A DNA stretch of 64,000 bases from Taeniopygia guttata (GCF_048771995.1 NC_133031.1:377001-441000), one strand, 5' to 3'; shown: positions 1 to 11,859, numbered from the stretch's first letter. Notes: generated from the letters alone by a model not told the origin. Program-made: numbers and translations.

Positions 1-1922
1 AAGACAGGTAAGAATAAGGGGAAGCAGAGCTGGTGTGCTCATGGCCAGTCAACTAACTTCTTATTTTAACAGAAAGAACACAGCGGAGAGTTTTAATAAT
101 TTGGGAAAGGTCAGCATCCAGTCCTACCTTCACAAACCTGAGATGTCAGCACAAAGAACCTCTGAGAACTTTGCCCGTGACTAGAGTGGACACTCCTTTT
201 AGTGTGTTTGGGATGTCATGAGCAGCAAGTCAGAGCCATATGAAGTAGGAGTCACCCAACAGGATGTAATTTTTTTTTTTTTTAATCGTTTTCTGGAATT
301 AATATGAGCAACTAACTGTAAGATGGATTTCAGCTAGAAATATCTTTTAAATTAGAAGCCACAACTGAGCAAATAGAAGACTGTTTACAAACATTGATTA
401 TTTATTTACAGACACTCCTGCAAATGGAGTCTTCTCCCTAAAAAAAATGAGAGAAACTTAAAAGAATAGCACAATTTTCTGTAATGAGCATATCAGACAC
501 TTTGAAGGTTAAAATGTATTCCAGGCTAGAATAAAAGTAACACATGAAGGGTCATGGGTCAGCTAACTAGAAGACATGTGCATCAATGCCACTAGTCCCA
601 TCATTAAGTACACACTGTAGCTAGGAATTAAGGTAATAGAATTTTTAAAAAACTTCAGATTGCTCCTCTTTAATTTTTTTTTAAACAAATCCATACATTT
701 AAAAAGTCAGTTAATTAAGAAAAGTGAGTCTTCACATCAGGAAAGTTAAAGATTTAAATAGAAAAGGCCCCAGCAGGAATAGCCCCAGTGGATGGTTTTA
801 AACACAGCACAGAGAAAGAGAGGGGAGAAAAAAAGCCATTAACAGCTTTAGGGTCTTCCAGTACATTCTCCTCTTTAAATGCTGAAAAATAAGCACAAGG
901 AAAGAAACATGGAAAAGCTCACAAAGTCTGTGCTAGTCTCAGTCAAGAATAAGAGAGAGATTCAATGGAATTCTGGATTTTTATGAATAATTTACATCAG
1001 CCTTAGCAGAGTATGGTTTTGTTTCTTTTTCAGATTTAATAGGTTTCTGACAGACAGCCTCAGGAAACCTTTAAAAAATCAGAACTTTGATTACATTACT
1101 GTCAATATTTTAGGTTTAAAACACAGATGTGGGAGCTCACTCATCCTTGCCACAAACGCATACCTCAATTTAAACTGCACTGTCGACGTTGCAATATTGC
1201 TTCTAAGAAGCAGCACTCCAACAGGATAACTTTCAATCTCTAAGATTTCTATATATACACACAATTTTAGACAGAATTTACTTTCAATTTCTAATCCACT
1301 TTAATTCAAAGACAGTTTGGTGATTTCAATAGGAGCAAGATCAGATAAAACAGATAAAATATAATCAAGGTGTGTGATTATATCACTTAGTGCTTCTTTT
1401 CAGCTGTAGATTTATGCTACAGTGAGAGATGAAACAATCCCCTTTAAAACACTCTAGAACCAAAGCTCCAGCATGACTACCTGTTCTCAGCAGCTCAAAG
1501 AAGAGGACATCCAGAAATCAAACTAAAACCAAAAGACTTAGACTTCCAGTTTGCAATTTCCTCTGTAAAGAAGTCAGAGAATGCCTTTAAGTGGAGTATC
1601 TAACTAACTTCTGAGTGCTTAGACTGCAGATTAATCCTGTATCTCAAATCAATTTACTTAAGGGCATTAAAATGCTTTGAAAGAAAAATTTTTATACTAA
1701 CAGTCTTATCATTGCCCAGTGCCTTGTGCCAGTGAGCGTGAGGAAATGAACATTTTATGTGTGTGGTGTAAACAACTAGTTAAGTGAGACCACTCCTATT
1801 TTGTCTGTACCACCAATACAGCCTCAGATAACTTTTAAATCAAGTCCTTGTGCTCACACAAGCAGACACCACAGGCCACTTTCTTCCTGCCCAGTGCCCA
1901 TTTCCACAGTGAACGTTCCAGC
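1..1922. other. AT-rich gene-free stretch
   Basis: No exon with convincing splice sites and no recognisable repeat family was seen. The DNA is AT-rich with short homopolymers, including a T run near 271-283. It could be intron or intergenic DNA. Confidence 0.6.
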
Positions 1923-2078
1923 AGCACCCCTGCATCCCAGCACCGATAAAATGATGTGCAGAGCACCCCTGCATCCCAGCACCGATAAAATGATGTGCAG
2001 AGCACCCCTGCATCCCAGCACAGATAAAATGATGTGCAGAGCACCCTTGCATCCCAGCACAGATAAAATGATGTGCAG
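1923..2078. repeat. 39-bp minisatellite, four units
   Basis: Four head-to-tail units of 39 bp begin at 1923, 1962, 2001 and 2040. They differ at only a few positions (for example CCGATAAA in units 1-2 and CAGATAAA in units 3-4). Because 39 is divisible by 3, the array is open in several frames, and on the + strand it would read a 13-residue unit APLHPSTDKMMCR. There is no nearby splice or start context that supports translation. Confidence 0.93.
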
Positions 2079-4735
2079 AGCTCATACAGAGCTCACAGCA
2101 CAGCTAAAACAAGCACAGAGCAGAAGTAAAACAATGGGATTGCAGAGAGCTTCCCGTCCTCTGGCCTACCTCAGTGCATTAAATCTGCTTCCCACTGTTT
2201 AAACAGAACCATTTGGGATGGCAGGGGGAAAGCACATTTTCAACATCTATAGTAACAGGGACCTTAAAGCTGCCAAGATTTCTTTGGTCATCTCCACACT
2301 GGAAGACCTTTCCCATGCAGCACAAGGCAATGGCAATTAGAGTTAGCACCAGGCCAACCTCATAGCACCACAGGATTGGCAACAATTTTTCACAACCTGC
2401 TCCAGCTCACAGATGTTTGGCTTTGTGTCCTGTAAATTTAAATTTACTTCACCTTGCCAAACTCAACAGTATCAGATTTTAGATAATTTACTGATATTTT
2501 TAAGCAGTAGAGGAGAAAATCTGTGCATTATACACATTGACTGCCACTGAAATAATACTTTAACCTGAAGAGAAAAATCTACTTTTAGAAGCAACTGGTT
2601 TACACAAAGCATCTATTTTCCTTTGGCCTGTGATCTTCTAACACAGGCACAGATTTGTTTGACACACACACACATATTTACCTAGGTGAATGCATCTGGC
2701 AGTCAGTGCAGGTTGTCATAACCCAAACAACATCAGCACTTTGTGATGGCAACAAACAGCAGAAATCAATCAAGGCATTGATATGTTGATACAATTATTC
2801 CTGTTAGTGGCCAGGTGATTTATTGGTAAGTGAGATATGTAATCAAAACTGTTATTAATTGTAGTGCCAAAGATTAGAGGAACTGCATATAATGACTTGC
2901 TCAAGTTCTGCACGAGCAGCTTTCACTCACATTTATGCTTGTTTTCTGTTTTAGACTGTAAGGCTCATTTAACTTTTTTCCTTCACAAAGCTTTTTTTGT
3001 AATCAAGGGATGTCTTCAGCTAATATTCCATGGCAATGGCATTCTTTGTAAATTCATATGTCATCACTGTTGCTTGTCATTTCTAATGACAGAGAAATAC
3101 TTGGTTATCATTGAAGAAAAATTACAGTATCATTACTTGTAGTATTTTTTAATTTGATGAAGCTATTCACTGAGCAAACCTCCCACTTTTCTCAGGCATT
3201 AATTTTATCCAGGGACAAAGTTCTTGCCCTTTTTTTTTGCCAGTATTCTAGCCAGTAAAGCTCAAATGATACTATGATCTGCTTATGTCTGTTCTCCATT
3301 TGCTCAATACTCACTCATTCCACTTTTCTCCTTCAAGAAGCAGATAACTTTGTATTTAGTACAAGTAATTGTTACAGTAGTGTTCTAATACAGCCAGGAA
3401 AGAACAATAACTACCAAGAATCACCTTGTTTCCTTGGCACACACTCATCACAGAAGTTTTTGCTCTGAACTCCTACAGCTTGTACAGAAAAAATACCTTT
3501 CATGGTTAAGGTGTCTGATATTGAGACTACACTACAGATGCCTCTACCATTTTGTCCTTTATTCTCATGGGAAGTATTCCTTCTACAGTCAGTTTTATTA
3601 ATAGTAATTGTGTTTATCAACTGAGGTGGTGGTTAACATTGAAAATCTTACAGATGCACGCTTGAGGGGAAGGAAGGAGGAAGAGAGGGAGAGAGGAAGG
3701 GAGCTTTGATTAGCACACACATGCACAAGCCTCTTCTAGCACTCACCTGAACAATCTTCCTTTCATTTTATCCCTACCCCACATGGACTGCACTATTTCA
3801 TTAGTAATTTTTATTTCATATACACATTAAATTCCACGATTCTCCAAACTCCTTACTAAAGTACTGTCATTATTTAATGCTTTTCTGTTTCAAACCTCTT
3901 CCCTTCTGTTTTATTCACGTCTTCTGGAATCCCTCTGTTGCTACACACTTGCTGGAAATCAACATCATCCTCACTACATTGAGCTACTTCTCCTCCAGCC
4001 AATAATGCTGGCAGCATCACCCTGTAAAATAAACCACAAGAATTAACAATGGCTATTGACTTACTATGTTTCTAATTCACTCTTTCAAGGTTTTATCTCA
4101 ATCAATTAAAGCACTTCTTCCAATACTGCTCTTTGTATTTTGGTCTATTCTTAATCCTATTATTTATTCCTGATCCAAAGCACCACAAGCTCTTTCTACA
4201 CTTACAGCTGGTGGTACCTTTTCACACAAATGTAGTCCTGAATAATCCTTGGGGTCTGGTCCAGGGAAAACTTCAGCCATTGAAAAATTAATGGAATATT
4301 CTGTTTTCCAAGAAAGGTGTGTGCTGAGGAAGTGGTGAAGTACAAACACCATGTGGGGATACAAGCCACAAGCAGCTGCCACACCATGGGAGTGGGGAGC
4401 CCTGATCTCTGCTGGGGAGCACGAACACAGGGAGGACAGGACAGTGAAGCTTACGTATTTTCTTTACTTTGTAATTTCTGTTGTAAAATGAATCTTAATA
4501 ACTGGATTTTCAGCAGGAAATACTCCACTTGACACTTATCTGCATTCACACTGAATGGACTGACAGGCTTGTTGGAGAGGGGCTTTGGGCAAGGGCCTGG
4601 AGTGACAGGACACCAGGAGTGGTTTCAACCCAACGCAGGGCAGGGCCACATGGGATATTGGGCAGGAATTGTTCCCTGTGAGCAGGGGGAGGCCCTGGCA
4701 CAGGGTGCCCAGAGCAGCTGTGGACGGGTCTGAGA
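2079..4735. other. AT-rich gene-free stretch
   Basis: Nothing here reads as a gene. A short CA run lies near 2663-2676 and a purine-rich GGAAGGAAGGAGG-type patch near 3665-3705. Base composition becomes more GC-rich after about 4.3 kb as the duplicated block to the right begins. Confidence 0.5.
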
Positions 4736-4739
4736 TCCT

Positions 4740-5420
4740 CTGCAATTTCCCAGTCTCTGAGCAGGTCAGGAGGTGCAGCTGTTTTCACAAGGGAGTGCTC
4801 TGGCCCAGCCCCCAATAGCCTGGGCATTCTCCTGATCTTTACCTGTGAGTTTCACAAGCATTGCCTCCTGAAGATCACACCTGTCCAATGGGGAATGTTT
4901 CCATCTGATCCAGCTGTTCCTCTTCCTTTTTCAAGTAATTGACCAAATGCCTGTGCAGAAAGAGGCACTTCCTGGAGGAGGCAGTGGGTCAGTGCCAGCC
5001 TCTGCTGCAGGAAGGAAGGCGATGCCAAGCACGGACACAGGCATGGGCACAGGAGGTGATTGCTGTGCCGGGCTCAGCCCTCGGCGGGGCTGTGTGGCAG
5101 CAGCTCTTCCCCCAGGCCCTGCCCTTGCACGGCCCAGCAGCAGCCAAAACTGGAGGCGCCTCGGCTTTCAGGCCTCTGGAGCTCGTTCACAGCCCCGGGG
5201 AATCAGGACTCCTGCACCAACAATGTCCCTCTTGCTGCAGCTGCTCCCGCAGCCAGCCCTGAGTGCCCAGAGGCCCCAGGCACAGGAGCAGCCCCGAGTG
5301 GGAGCCCTGCTGTGAGCCCGAGGCCAGAGCCAGCCCTGGCACACAATGGAAACCTTCTCATCTTGGTTTGCTTCTAGATGGGGATGCCCCAAAGGCTTCT
5401 CCATTAGCCTGGCAGTATGA
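4740..5420 (+). repeat. Duplicated exon-bearing segment, unit A
   Basis: First of three related segments. It begins with a motif like 'cagtctctgagcaggtcag', runs through 'atctgatccagctgt' and a pyrimidine tract into an exon (4936-5055), then an intron. The intron contains a stretch nearly identical to 7928-8210 in unit C (the 'cggcggggctgtgtggcagc' region). Units B (from about 6048) and C (from about 7700) repeat the same order, so these are tandem segmental duplicates that include intron sequence. Confidence 0.8.
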
Positions 5421-8400
5421 CACTTTGAAGCCCTCTGGGCATCCTGCAGGTATGTTCTCAGTGTCTCATAATCATTGATTATCTGGAAGGAACCAGGTGA
5501 CAGAAGCTTCTGTGCCTGTTCACTTACAGGCGTTTCTGCAGAGAGGATCTCTCCAACTCCTGGGCTGGATGATGTGCACCAACCCAGCTCCCATCACAGG
5601 GGTGAGTAGTGTGTCCCTGCTGAACCCACAGGCTGAGCAATGGTTTTGTGGGGTCTATTCCTGGGAAATGGAACAGCTTTCTGTTAAGATCCTCCAATAG
5701 AAACCACCAAACACATGGCAGACAAGAAATCCCAGAAACCATTTGAAGTCATGTGGAAAATGCTGAAGGAAATGCTGCAGGCAGGACAAGGTGGGTGCAT
5801 TTCCCTCAGCCTTCCCCTGGGACTCAGCAGCCGGGGCCTTTCCCTGCACATCTGGACAGGCCCTGCCCAGCACAGCGGGAAGGGATCCATGGCAGCCTCG
5901 CTGCCCCGCTGCTGCTCTCCTGGCCTGCAGGGCTGTTTCCCAGCCTGGGCTGGCTGCAGCTTCTCCCCAGCCTGTGCAGGAAGGCATTTGGCACCAGCTG
6001 ACAGGGAGCCCCAACTGCACCATGGGCCATGCACAGCCTGAAATCCCCTGAAGTTTCCCTGTCTCTGAGCACATCAGATTGAGGGGCTGTTCGGAGAAGG
6101 GACCAGCATAGGGCAGTCCCAACATCCTGAGTGTTTTCCTATGCTTATCCATATCTTTCAAAAATATTCCCTCCTCAAGATGTTACCTTCCCCATTCCCC
6201 ATGCGGAATGTTTCCATCTGATCCAGCTGTCTCTTTTCCATTGTCGGGAAATGAAAGGAGAGCCTATGCAGAAGGAAGCATTTCCCAGAGGAAGCAGTGG
6301 CTCATTGGCAGCCTCTGCTGCAGGAAGGGAGGCGATGCCAGGCACAGTCACAGGAGGTAATTGCTGTGCCTCTGGGCCTGAGCCCTGCTGAGCCTTGAGC
6401 TGCCCTCTCTGCTGCTTGGCAGCGTGGACACAGCCCGGACAAGGCTGGCACAGCCCAGAGGAATTATTATGCCCAGGACACTCCGGTACTGAGCAGTCCT
6501 GCTGGGGTCCCTCTGTGGGAGACATGTCCCGAGACCTGGGAGTGACTGCACGGGGTGCCCATGGTGGGGAAAGGGCAGAGGGGTAGAGCAAGGCTCCAGG
6601 GTGTCCTGAGAGGGCCTGGCTATGTGCCCTTGGGCTGAGGGATTTGTCCCAGCAGTAAGAGGGCAGGAGGGACAGGGGGAGGCAAGGATACCTGTGGAAC
6701 TGCCTGCTGCAGTTTTCCCCTGGGCTTTAGGGAGGGTTTCCTCTGTGGGAGGAAGAGAGCCCCCAGGGCCCCAGGCTGCTCCAGCTGCCCATCCATGGAT
6801 GTTGCCAGGGCCTGCAAAGAGCATGGACAGTGACCAGGAGCAAGCCCTGAGCTCCACAGGCCCTGTGTTCCTTTGGCCTTTTCCATTCACATCTGGATCC
6901 CATGGCCTTACCCAACCCCCTTGCAAGTGCTCAGTTCCTAAACGCAGAAGGGGACCACAGCACACCAAGGAAATGGTTCTGATCTGTGCTCACTTCTAGA
7001 TTTGGATGGCAACCTGGATTATTTGGAAGCCATGCTGGAAAATGGCTTGAAGTTCTTGGATGATGTTGGAAGCAAGTTTTCAATATGCCTTTCCTGAGAC
7101 AAAAATCAGAGTCAGTGTGACAAGAGCTCACCCATCTTCCACTTCCCTTAACATAATCTCAGGGTTGAAGGAACCTGGAAGCCTCACCCTGCTCACTTTC
7201 TGGAGCCCAGAGTGATCCCACAGGATCACTGTCAGTGGGAGGAAGGAACATTTAGCTGTCAGTTTTATTCCTGTGTGCAATGCCAGTGTCCCTCTGTGTG
7301 ATCTGTGCAGCCCCAGAGAAGAGCAGAGAGGGAAGGGGCCGAGCCCAGGGCTGTGTCCTGGGGCTGAGCCTTGGGTGCAGCCTGAGGATCTCCTACAGTG
7401 CCACGGGAGCTGTTCTGCCCTGCCTTTCTTTGCAGATAACCCTGCTGGTGAAAGTGATCTGGCTTCCCAACCCACGTTCAGGATGGAGGCTCTGGGAGAT
7501 GGTGAGGGTAGGTCAAGGCCTTTCCCCCTGCGAGAGCTGCCAGCTCAGAGCCCAAAGCTCGGCCAGGGGGGCATCGCTGCAGGTGCCAGGACAGAACCAT
7601 GCACGAGTGTGCCCTCGCCCTGGGCCATCCCCTTATGACTTCTGCCCAGGCCAGGCAGGTGCTTGAAGGAGGGAGGGCCATGGCCCAGTCCCAAAACCCA
7701 GATGTTTTTCTGGTCCTTAACCATGATTTGAAAAGCATTGCCTCCTAAAGATGCCACCTCCCTCAATGGCGGATGGTTCCATCTGATCCAGCTGTCTCTT
7801 TTCCTTTCTCAAGAAATGGACCAAACATCTCTGCAGAAGGAGGCACATCCCAGAGGAAGCAGTGGCTCAGTGCCAACCTCTGCTGCAGGAAGGAAGGCGA
7901 TGCCAGGCACGGGCACAGGCACAGGAGGTGATTGCTGTGCCAGGCTCAGCTGGGCTCAGTCCTCGGCGGGGCTGTGTGGCAGCAGCTCTTCCCCCAGGCC
8001 CTGCCCTTGCACGGCCCAGCAGCAGCCAAAGCTGGAGGTGCCTCGGCTTCCAGGCCTCTGGAGCTCGTTCACAGCCCGGGGGAATCGGGACTCGTGCACC
8101 AACTATGTCCCTCCCTCTGCAGCTGCTCCCGCAGCCAGCCCTGAGTGCCCAGAGGCCCCAGGCACAGGAGCAGCCCCGAGCGGGAGCCCTGCTGTGAGCC
8201 CAGGGCCAGAGCCAGCCCTGGCTCCCGACTGGGCCGGGGCTGCACTGGGTCCTGACAGGGCCTGGCTCTGTCCCCTGGGGCTGGGGGAGCTGTCGCAGGG
8301 CAGGGAGGGCCAGGGCTGGCAGGGGCTGCTCAGGGATGGGTTTGGTCCCTGTCCCTCAAAGCAGTGACTGCCCAAGCAGCTGTGCTGGCCCCGGGCTCTC

Positions 8401-9483
8401 CTGCCGGCCTGCTGGGCTTTGTTGGGTGGCACAGCCTGTGCCAAGGGGCGGCCAGGTGCCTGCAGGCCCCAGCTCTGGGGCAAACAGAGAACGTCCTGGC
8501 CATATCCACCGTGCTGCCAGCTCAGCAGTGCAGCACAGTGCGGGCTCACGCTCCCCATTGCTCCCACAGATGCTGCCGGCCCCACAACACCTGTTCCCGA
8601 TGCCCAGAAAAGCCTCAGAAGTCGTTGCTATTGGGAAACACACTGTTTGCTACAGTTAATTGCAGGTCTGCTTTTTTTGGAGCTTTCCTTCATGTTCACC
8701 TGTGTTGGAATCTGGTGTTACTGCAAGAGAAAACGGTGAGTGTTTTCATCATCTTTCCCTCAAACAGTTTATTTTAAAAGTCTAATGTAGATGGGAAACA
8801 TTTCCAGTCAGGCTGCAGTGGAGCTGTGGCCAGTCCATGGCTGTCCAAAGAACTCAGCTGAAGGTTCTGCTGCTGCCCAGTGCTTTCCTTGGCCCCTTCA
8901 TTGCTGGGCCTTGTCCTGGGGCCCCGCTGGGGCTGCAGCCAGTGCTGGCTCCCACTGAGGCTGTCTGGGCAAGAGCAGCCCCAGGGGCACAGGGCAGAGG
9001 CACAGCAAGGTGGGGAGGAGAAAGAGCGGGGATGAGATCGCCCCTGAAAGGCAGAGGCGCTCTGGGGCCCACTCCTGGCCAGGGAGCCTGCCCAGAGCCG
9101 TCCCCTGCTCGCCGGGGCCTTGAGGGGCAGCTGTCCAGCTGGGCCAAGGTGTGCCAGCCGCTCCAGCCGTGCTGGGGAGCCCTGCCAGCTCTGGGCCCTG
9201 CTGTGCAGGAGGCTCCCTGTGTGCCACTGGCAGCTGGGGCCTCAGCCACTCCTCTCTCCACAGCAGCGCCTCTGCAGCTTCACAAGACCAGAAAAAGACT
9301 TCAGCCACGCAGACCTGTGCCTGTCATCAGCCATCCACGAGCCAGTTTCCAACATGCCTCCACAGCTGCATTACCCACTTCTGGGGACATGCTGCCACCA
9401 CCCATAACAGAACCCCCAAAGGTGCTGGCCCTGGTGTCCAGCCAGGACAGGAATTACAGCCCTCCTGCCAGGGTAGGGCCTGA
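4936..9483 (+). CDS. Unrecognised single-pass membrane protein gene
   Basis: I do not recognise this gene. The visible exon chain is 4936-5055, 5378-5449, 5530-5601, 7436-7501, 7814-7927, 8570-8735 and a tail exon from 9264. Each of the first five begins and ends in phase 1 with AG/GT sites and stays open, so they can be joined or skipped without a frame change. They encode short Ser/Gly/Pro-rich pieces (for example VIDQMPVQKEALPGGGSG; DNPAGESDLASQPTF), with no visible Ig, lectin or EGF fold. The 8570-8735 exon encodes a transmembrane helix followed by a basic CKRKR stop-transfer, then exits in phase 2. The tail exon is open in more than one frame: acceptor 9263 gives a stop at 9481-9483, and a second acceptor at 9277 gives another tail. 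A signal peptide or first exon was not found, so the 5' end is missing, upstream or unrecognised. A mucin-like stalk receptor is one possibility. It could also be a decayed family member. Confidence 0.5.
5224..5316 (+). other. Signal-peptide-like short ORF in unit A intron
   Basis: An ATG opens a short frame starting MSLLLQLLPQPALSAQ, a leucine-rich stretch with a plausible small-residue cleavage site, ending in a stop after about 30 residues. An almost identical frame (MSLPLQLLPQPALSAQ) lies in unit C at 8105-8197. Both are inside what the exon model treats as intron, and no donor site clearly links either to the next exon. It may be a chance hydrophobic frame copied with the segment. Confidence 0.25.
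5655..5790 (+). pseudogene. Diverged exon of the membrane-protein gene
   Basis: This block resembles the clean phase-1 exon at 12875-13003: both begin near GAAATGGA, share a Leu/Lys-rich middle and end at a donor followed by gtgggtgcatttccctcag. Here the acceptor AG is not visible and the entry frame meets a stop, so as an internal exon it looks decayed. An ATG at 5715 opens MADKKSQKPFEVMWKMLKE up to the phase-1 donor at 5790, so use as a first coding exon is an alternative. Confidence 0.4.
6048..7110 (+). repeat. Duplicated exon-bearing segment, unit B
   Basis: Second copy of the unit. It starts with 'ccctgtctctgagcacatcag' and contains an exon-like block at about 6250-6356 (frame MKGEPMQKEAFPRGSSG, donor at 6356/6357). 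The base before the block reads TCG where units A and C have AAG, so the acceptor looks lost. Its downstream partner begins after the acceptor at 6999 (DLDGNLDYLEAMLENG) but has no good donor before a stop. Unit B therefore looks partly decayed. Confidence 0.65.
7436..7501 (+). CDS. Phase-1 exon of the membrane-protein gene
   Basis: The exon lies between a good acceptor (pyrimidine tract, ttgcag) and a good donor (GATG|gtgagg). It enters and leaves in phase 1 and reads DNPAGESDLASQPTFRMEAL. It sits between units B and C and is compatible with the exons on both sides. Confidence 0.5.
7700..8230 (+). repeat. Duplicated exon-bearing segment, unit C
   Basis: Third copy and the best preserved. 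Its exon 7814-7927 follows a 'tttcctttctcaag' acceptor and reads EMDQTSLQKEAHPRGSSG to a donor at 7927/7928 (phase 1). The following intron matches unit A closely through 8210. High A-C similarity in intron DNA points to recent duplication or gene conversion. Confidence 0.8.
8570..8735 (+). CDS. Transmembrane exon
   Basis: The acceptor is ctcccacag at 8561-8569 and the donor is aaacg|gtgagt at 8735/8736. Entry is phase 1, matching all upstream exons, and exit is phase 2. It encodes a short polar stalk (DAAGPTTPVPDAQKSL), a hydrophobic helix (LLQLIAGLLFLELSFMFTC) and a Cys-containing basic flank ending CKRKR, the usual mark of a type I membrane protein's cytoplasmic side. Frame 3 is also hydrophobic here but lacks the basic flank and does not fit the phase. 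Confidence 0.6.
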
Positions 9484-10720
9484 CTCCAGCAGCATCTTTG
9501 GGCTTCAGCTCTGGTCCCTGGTGCTCCCACCAGCACTGGCGGAGCTGCTTGTCTGGGCACAGTCAGTGCTGGGCAGGCAGCAGCTGGGCTTCGGGCACCT
9601 GAGACCAGCAGCTACTGTGTTTAGTTTTTATTTTGCAAGATTTAGAAATATTTTTCATAGAAAATTCTCCAAATATTTAGTCCCTTTTCCCAAAACAGTT
9701 CTATATTTTTCAAAGTAGTTTTAGAATTCTGAAAAACTTCTAGAATAAAAATTAAAATTGTATTTAATTGGTAATCTATGCTCTTCTGAAAACTAAGACA
9801 CCCTATGACTCACAGCCTGCTTCAGAGGCTCTTTTCCCACCGGAGACTTGTGCCTAATCACAACAACTAACCTAAAACCTTTTCCCTGATGTTTTCTGGG
9901 ATTCCTGACAAGCTCACCTCTCAGTCTTCAGAGGCAAACCTTGAGCACAGCAGGAATCTCTTCAAGTCACCATCTTTCTTTGCTTCTGCACAAAGTGCTT
10001 CAGTCATAGAGCAGGGGCTTTGCTCAGCTTCCTGCCGCCCCGCTCCCCCCAAGCCTGTCCTGAGCCCTCTGCTGCAGCTGCTGCGCTGCCATGGAGCTGC
10101 TGTAAAACACAACAGCTCTGCCACATGCGCTCAGCAGGACTGGACAAGCTTTCTGGCCTTGCTTACATTAGGCTGGTGGCTTCTCTAAACACAAGTTGAG
10201 CTTTTGAACGCTATGTCTCACCTGGCACAGGAACTGATGCTGCCTTTCTCATGGAGGCTAAACTCCCATGGGCTTTAAAAGCTTTCTGGCCAGCATAAGG
10301 CCTGGAAAACCATTTAATGCAGCCATTTAGTATTGAAAATGGCCCAGTCTATGTATTAAAGTAGCTTGTTTAAATGCTGGAGCCCATCAGAGCATCCCTT
10401 CAGGGCATATCTGTCTCTCCCCCACCTCTGCCTCCATGACTGCCAAACTGCACCTTTGAGAGTTCTCTTCTCCAGAAGCTGAATGGCACCTTTTTATTTG
10501 GGGGAGGAAAAAAAAAAGTAATGTTCTATGCTACTATCATCATCATCACAATAATGAGCTGCAAATTAGTTAAATGACATCAACAACTCAGACTGTGGAC
10601 TTAGTGCTCAGAGTGCAGCACTGGCTTTACTATCCCTTGAATCTGCAGATGTGCTACAGTCTTTAAAATCCGTTTCATGCTTACCTAATTTGGAGTCAAG
10701 CACAGCTCTGTGAGAGCTTT
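9484..10720. other. Gap between membrane-protein gene and LTR cluster
   Basis: The first 120 bases continue GC-rich; an AT-rich patch follows from about 9620 to 9790, possibly the 3' untranslated region of the upstream gene. No clear AATAAA was assigned. No other gene or repeat family was recognised. Confidence 0.4.
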
Positions 10721-10914
10721 AGGGGTTGGGCCTACCCTGGCACTCTCGTGTGTCTGGAGTGACCTGCCCAAGCCATCTGCCACCTGAAGAGCAAAGCAGG
10801 GTATGGAAAAGCACAGGCTGCAGAACAGCTCGAACTGCAGGGAGCCCATTCCTGTCAGGAGTAACACGACCATCCCACCTTAGGACTGGGTTTTGTGAGA
10901 AACAACTGCACACT

Positions 10915-11200
10915 TTAAAAGTTTTAAAACGTTTATTAAACATTTACAAAAACATAAGAGAAGGACTAATAAGGAAGAACAGGCCTGGGAAGGCCCCCTG
11001 CCCCATGGCTGCTACCTGCCAGGTGGCTGCCTCATCTTCAAGATTGATGCTTCACCTTTTACATTCCTGGAGGGTGCATCAGCCACCCCTGGCCCTTCCC
11101 AAAGTCTGTCAGTCAACCCTTCTTTGCCGTTTATCGGTGGAATTTATTTCTTGTAGCTGCGTTTGAAGGTCAGGTGTTGTCATGCCGCGTCCCCCCAGCA
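10915..11200 (-). mobile_element. Possible LTR-like retroelement remnant
   Basis: A 'gtttattaaac' block (AATAAA on the minus strand) is followed by GC-richer sequence, in the style of a reverse-oriented LTR end. It abuts the better-defined LTR at 11255. Edges were not resolved and the family was not named, so this is a weak call. Confidence 0.3.
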
Positions 11201-11254
11201 ACAAGCTTTTCAATTCCTAACTCTCCCATGCAAGGGGTATATGTCGATACCTAT

Positions 11255-11645
11255 TGTGGTGGACCCCCACTGCAGGGAATGACGTGCATTGACTCCATGT
11301 TTGCAGAAGGCTGGACAAAATGCTTTATTAAGCTGTCCTCTATTATACTATACTAAAAACTATACTACTGCTATACTGAAGAAAAACCCGTGACCCTTAG
11401 AGACAGTCCAACACAGAGTGGCTCCAGTTGGTCATATGAAATCAAAACACCATCACCAGAGTCCAATGAAGAAATCCCTCTTTGGTAAACAATCTCCATA
11501 ACACATTCCACATGTGCCAAACAACAGATGAAGCAAATGGAGATAATTGTTTTTCTTCTTTCTCTGAGCTTTCTCACAGCCTTCCCCAGGATTTTCCTGG
11601 GAAAGCCTGTGTGTCTCACTGTTCAAAGGATATGTGAATACCACA
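11255..11645 (-). mobile_element. Solo-type ERV LTR (passerine ERVL-like)
   Basis: A 391-bp block runs from TGTGGTGGAC to GAATACCACA, so on the minus strand it begins TGTGGTATTC and ends in CA. A minus-strand AATAAAG lies inside ('ctttattaagc' near 11321). The block shares 'tttattaagct' plus ACTA/TACT-rich sequence with the LTR at 13.4 kb. No clear target-site duplication was seen at the edges. Old fossil, no coding part. Confidence 0.65.
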
Positions 11646-11828
11646 CACGCCTTCTTTCTACCTGTCTAGACAGCCCAGGCTGTCTGGTGGGAACAATTGG
11701 GAGTGGGGGGTGAAATGTATGATTATAATTTACTCCAATTAAATATTGTTGTATTGAATCAAGGCAAATATGATTTGGCATGTATAATATTTAGTTATTA
11801 CACAATACACATACCAGCACTGTAAGCT

Positions 11829-11855
11829 GCCCCCCCCCCCCCACACACACACACA
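11829..11855. repeat. Poly-C / CA microsatellite
   Basis: A run of about 14 C is followed by an (AC) run of about 6 units. Confidence 0.85.
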
Positions 11856-11859
11856 TATT

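Noticed and set aside
1923-2078. Possible CRISPR-like repeat array
   Set aside because: Units are directly adjacent with no unique spacers, and this is vertebrate DNA.
8837-9718. Open frame of 293 codons on the + strand
   Set aside because: It runs through the intron after the transmembrane exon and past the likely tail exon; codon content is low-complexity and there is no start context.
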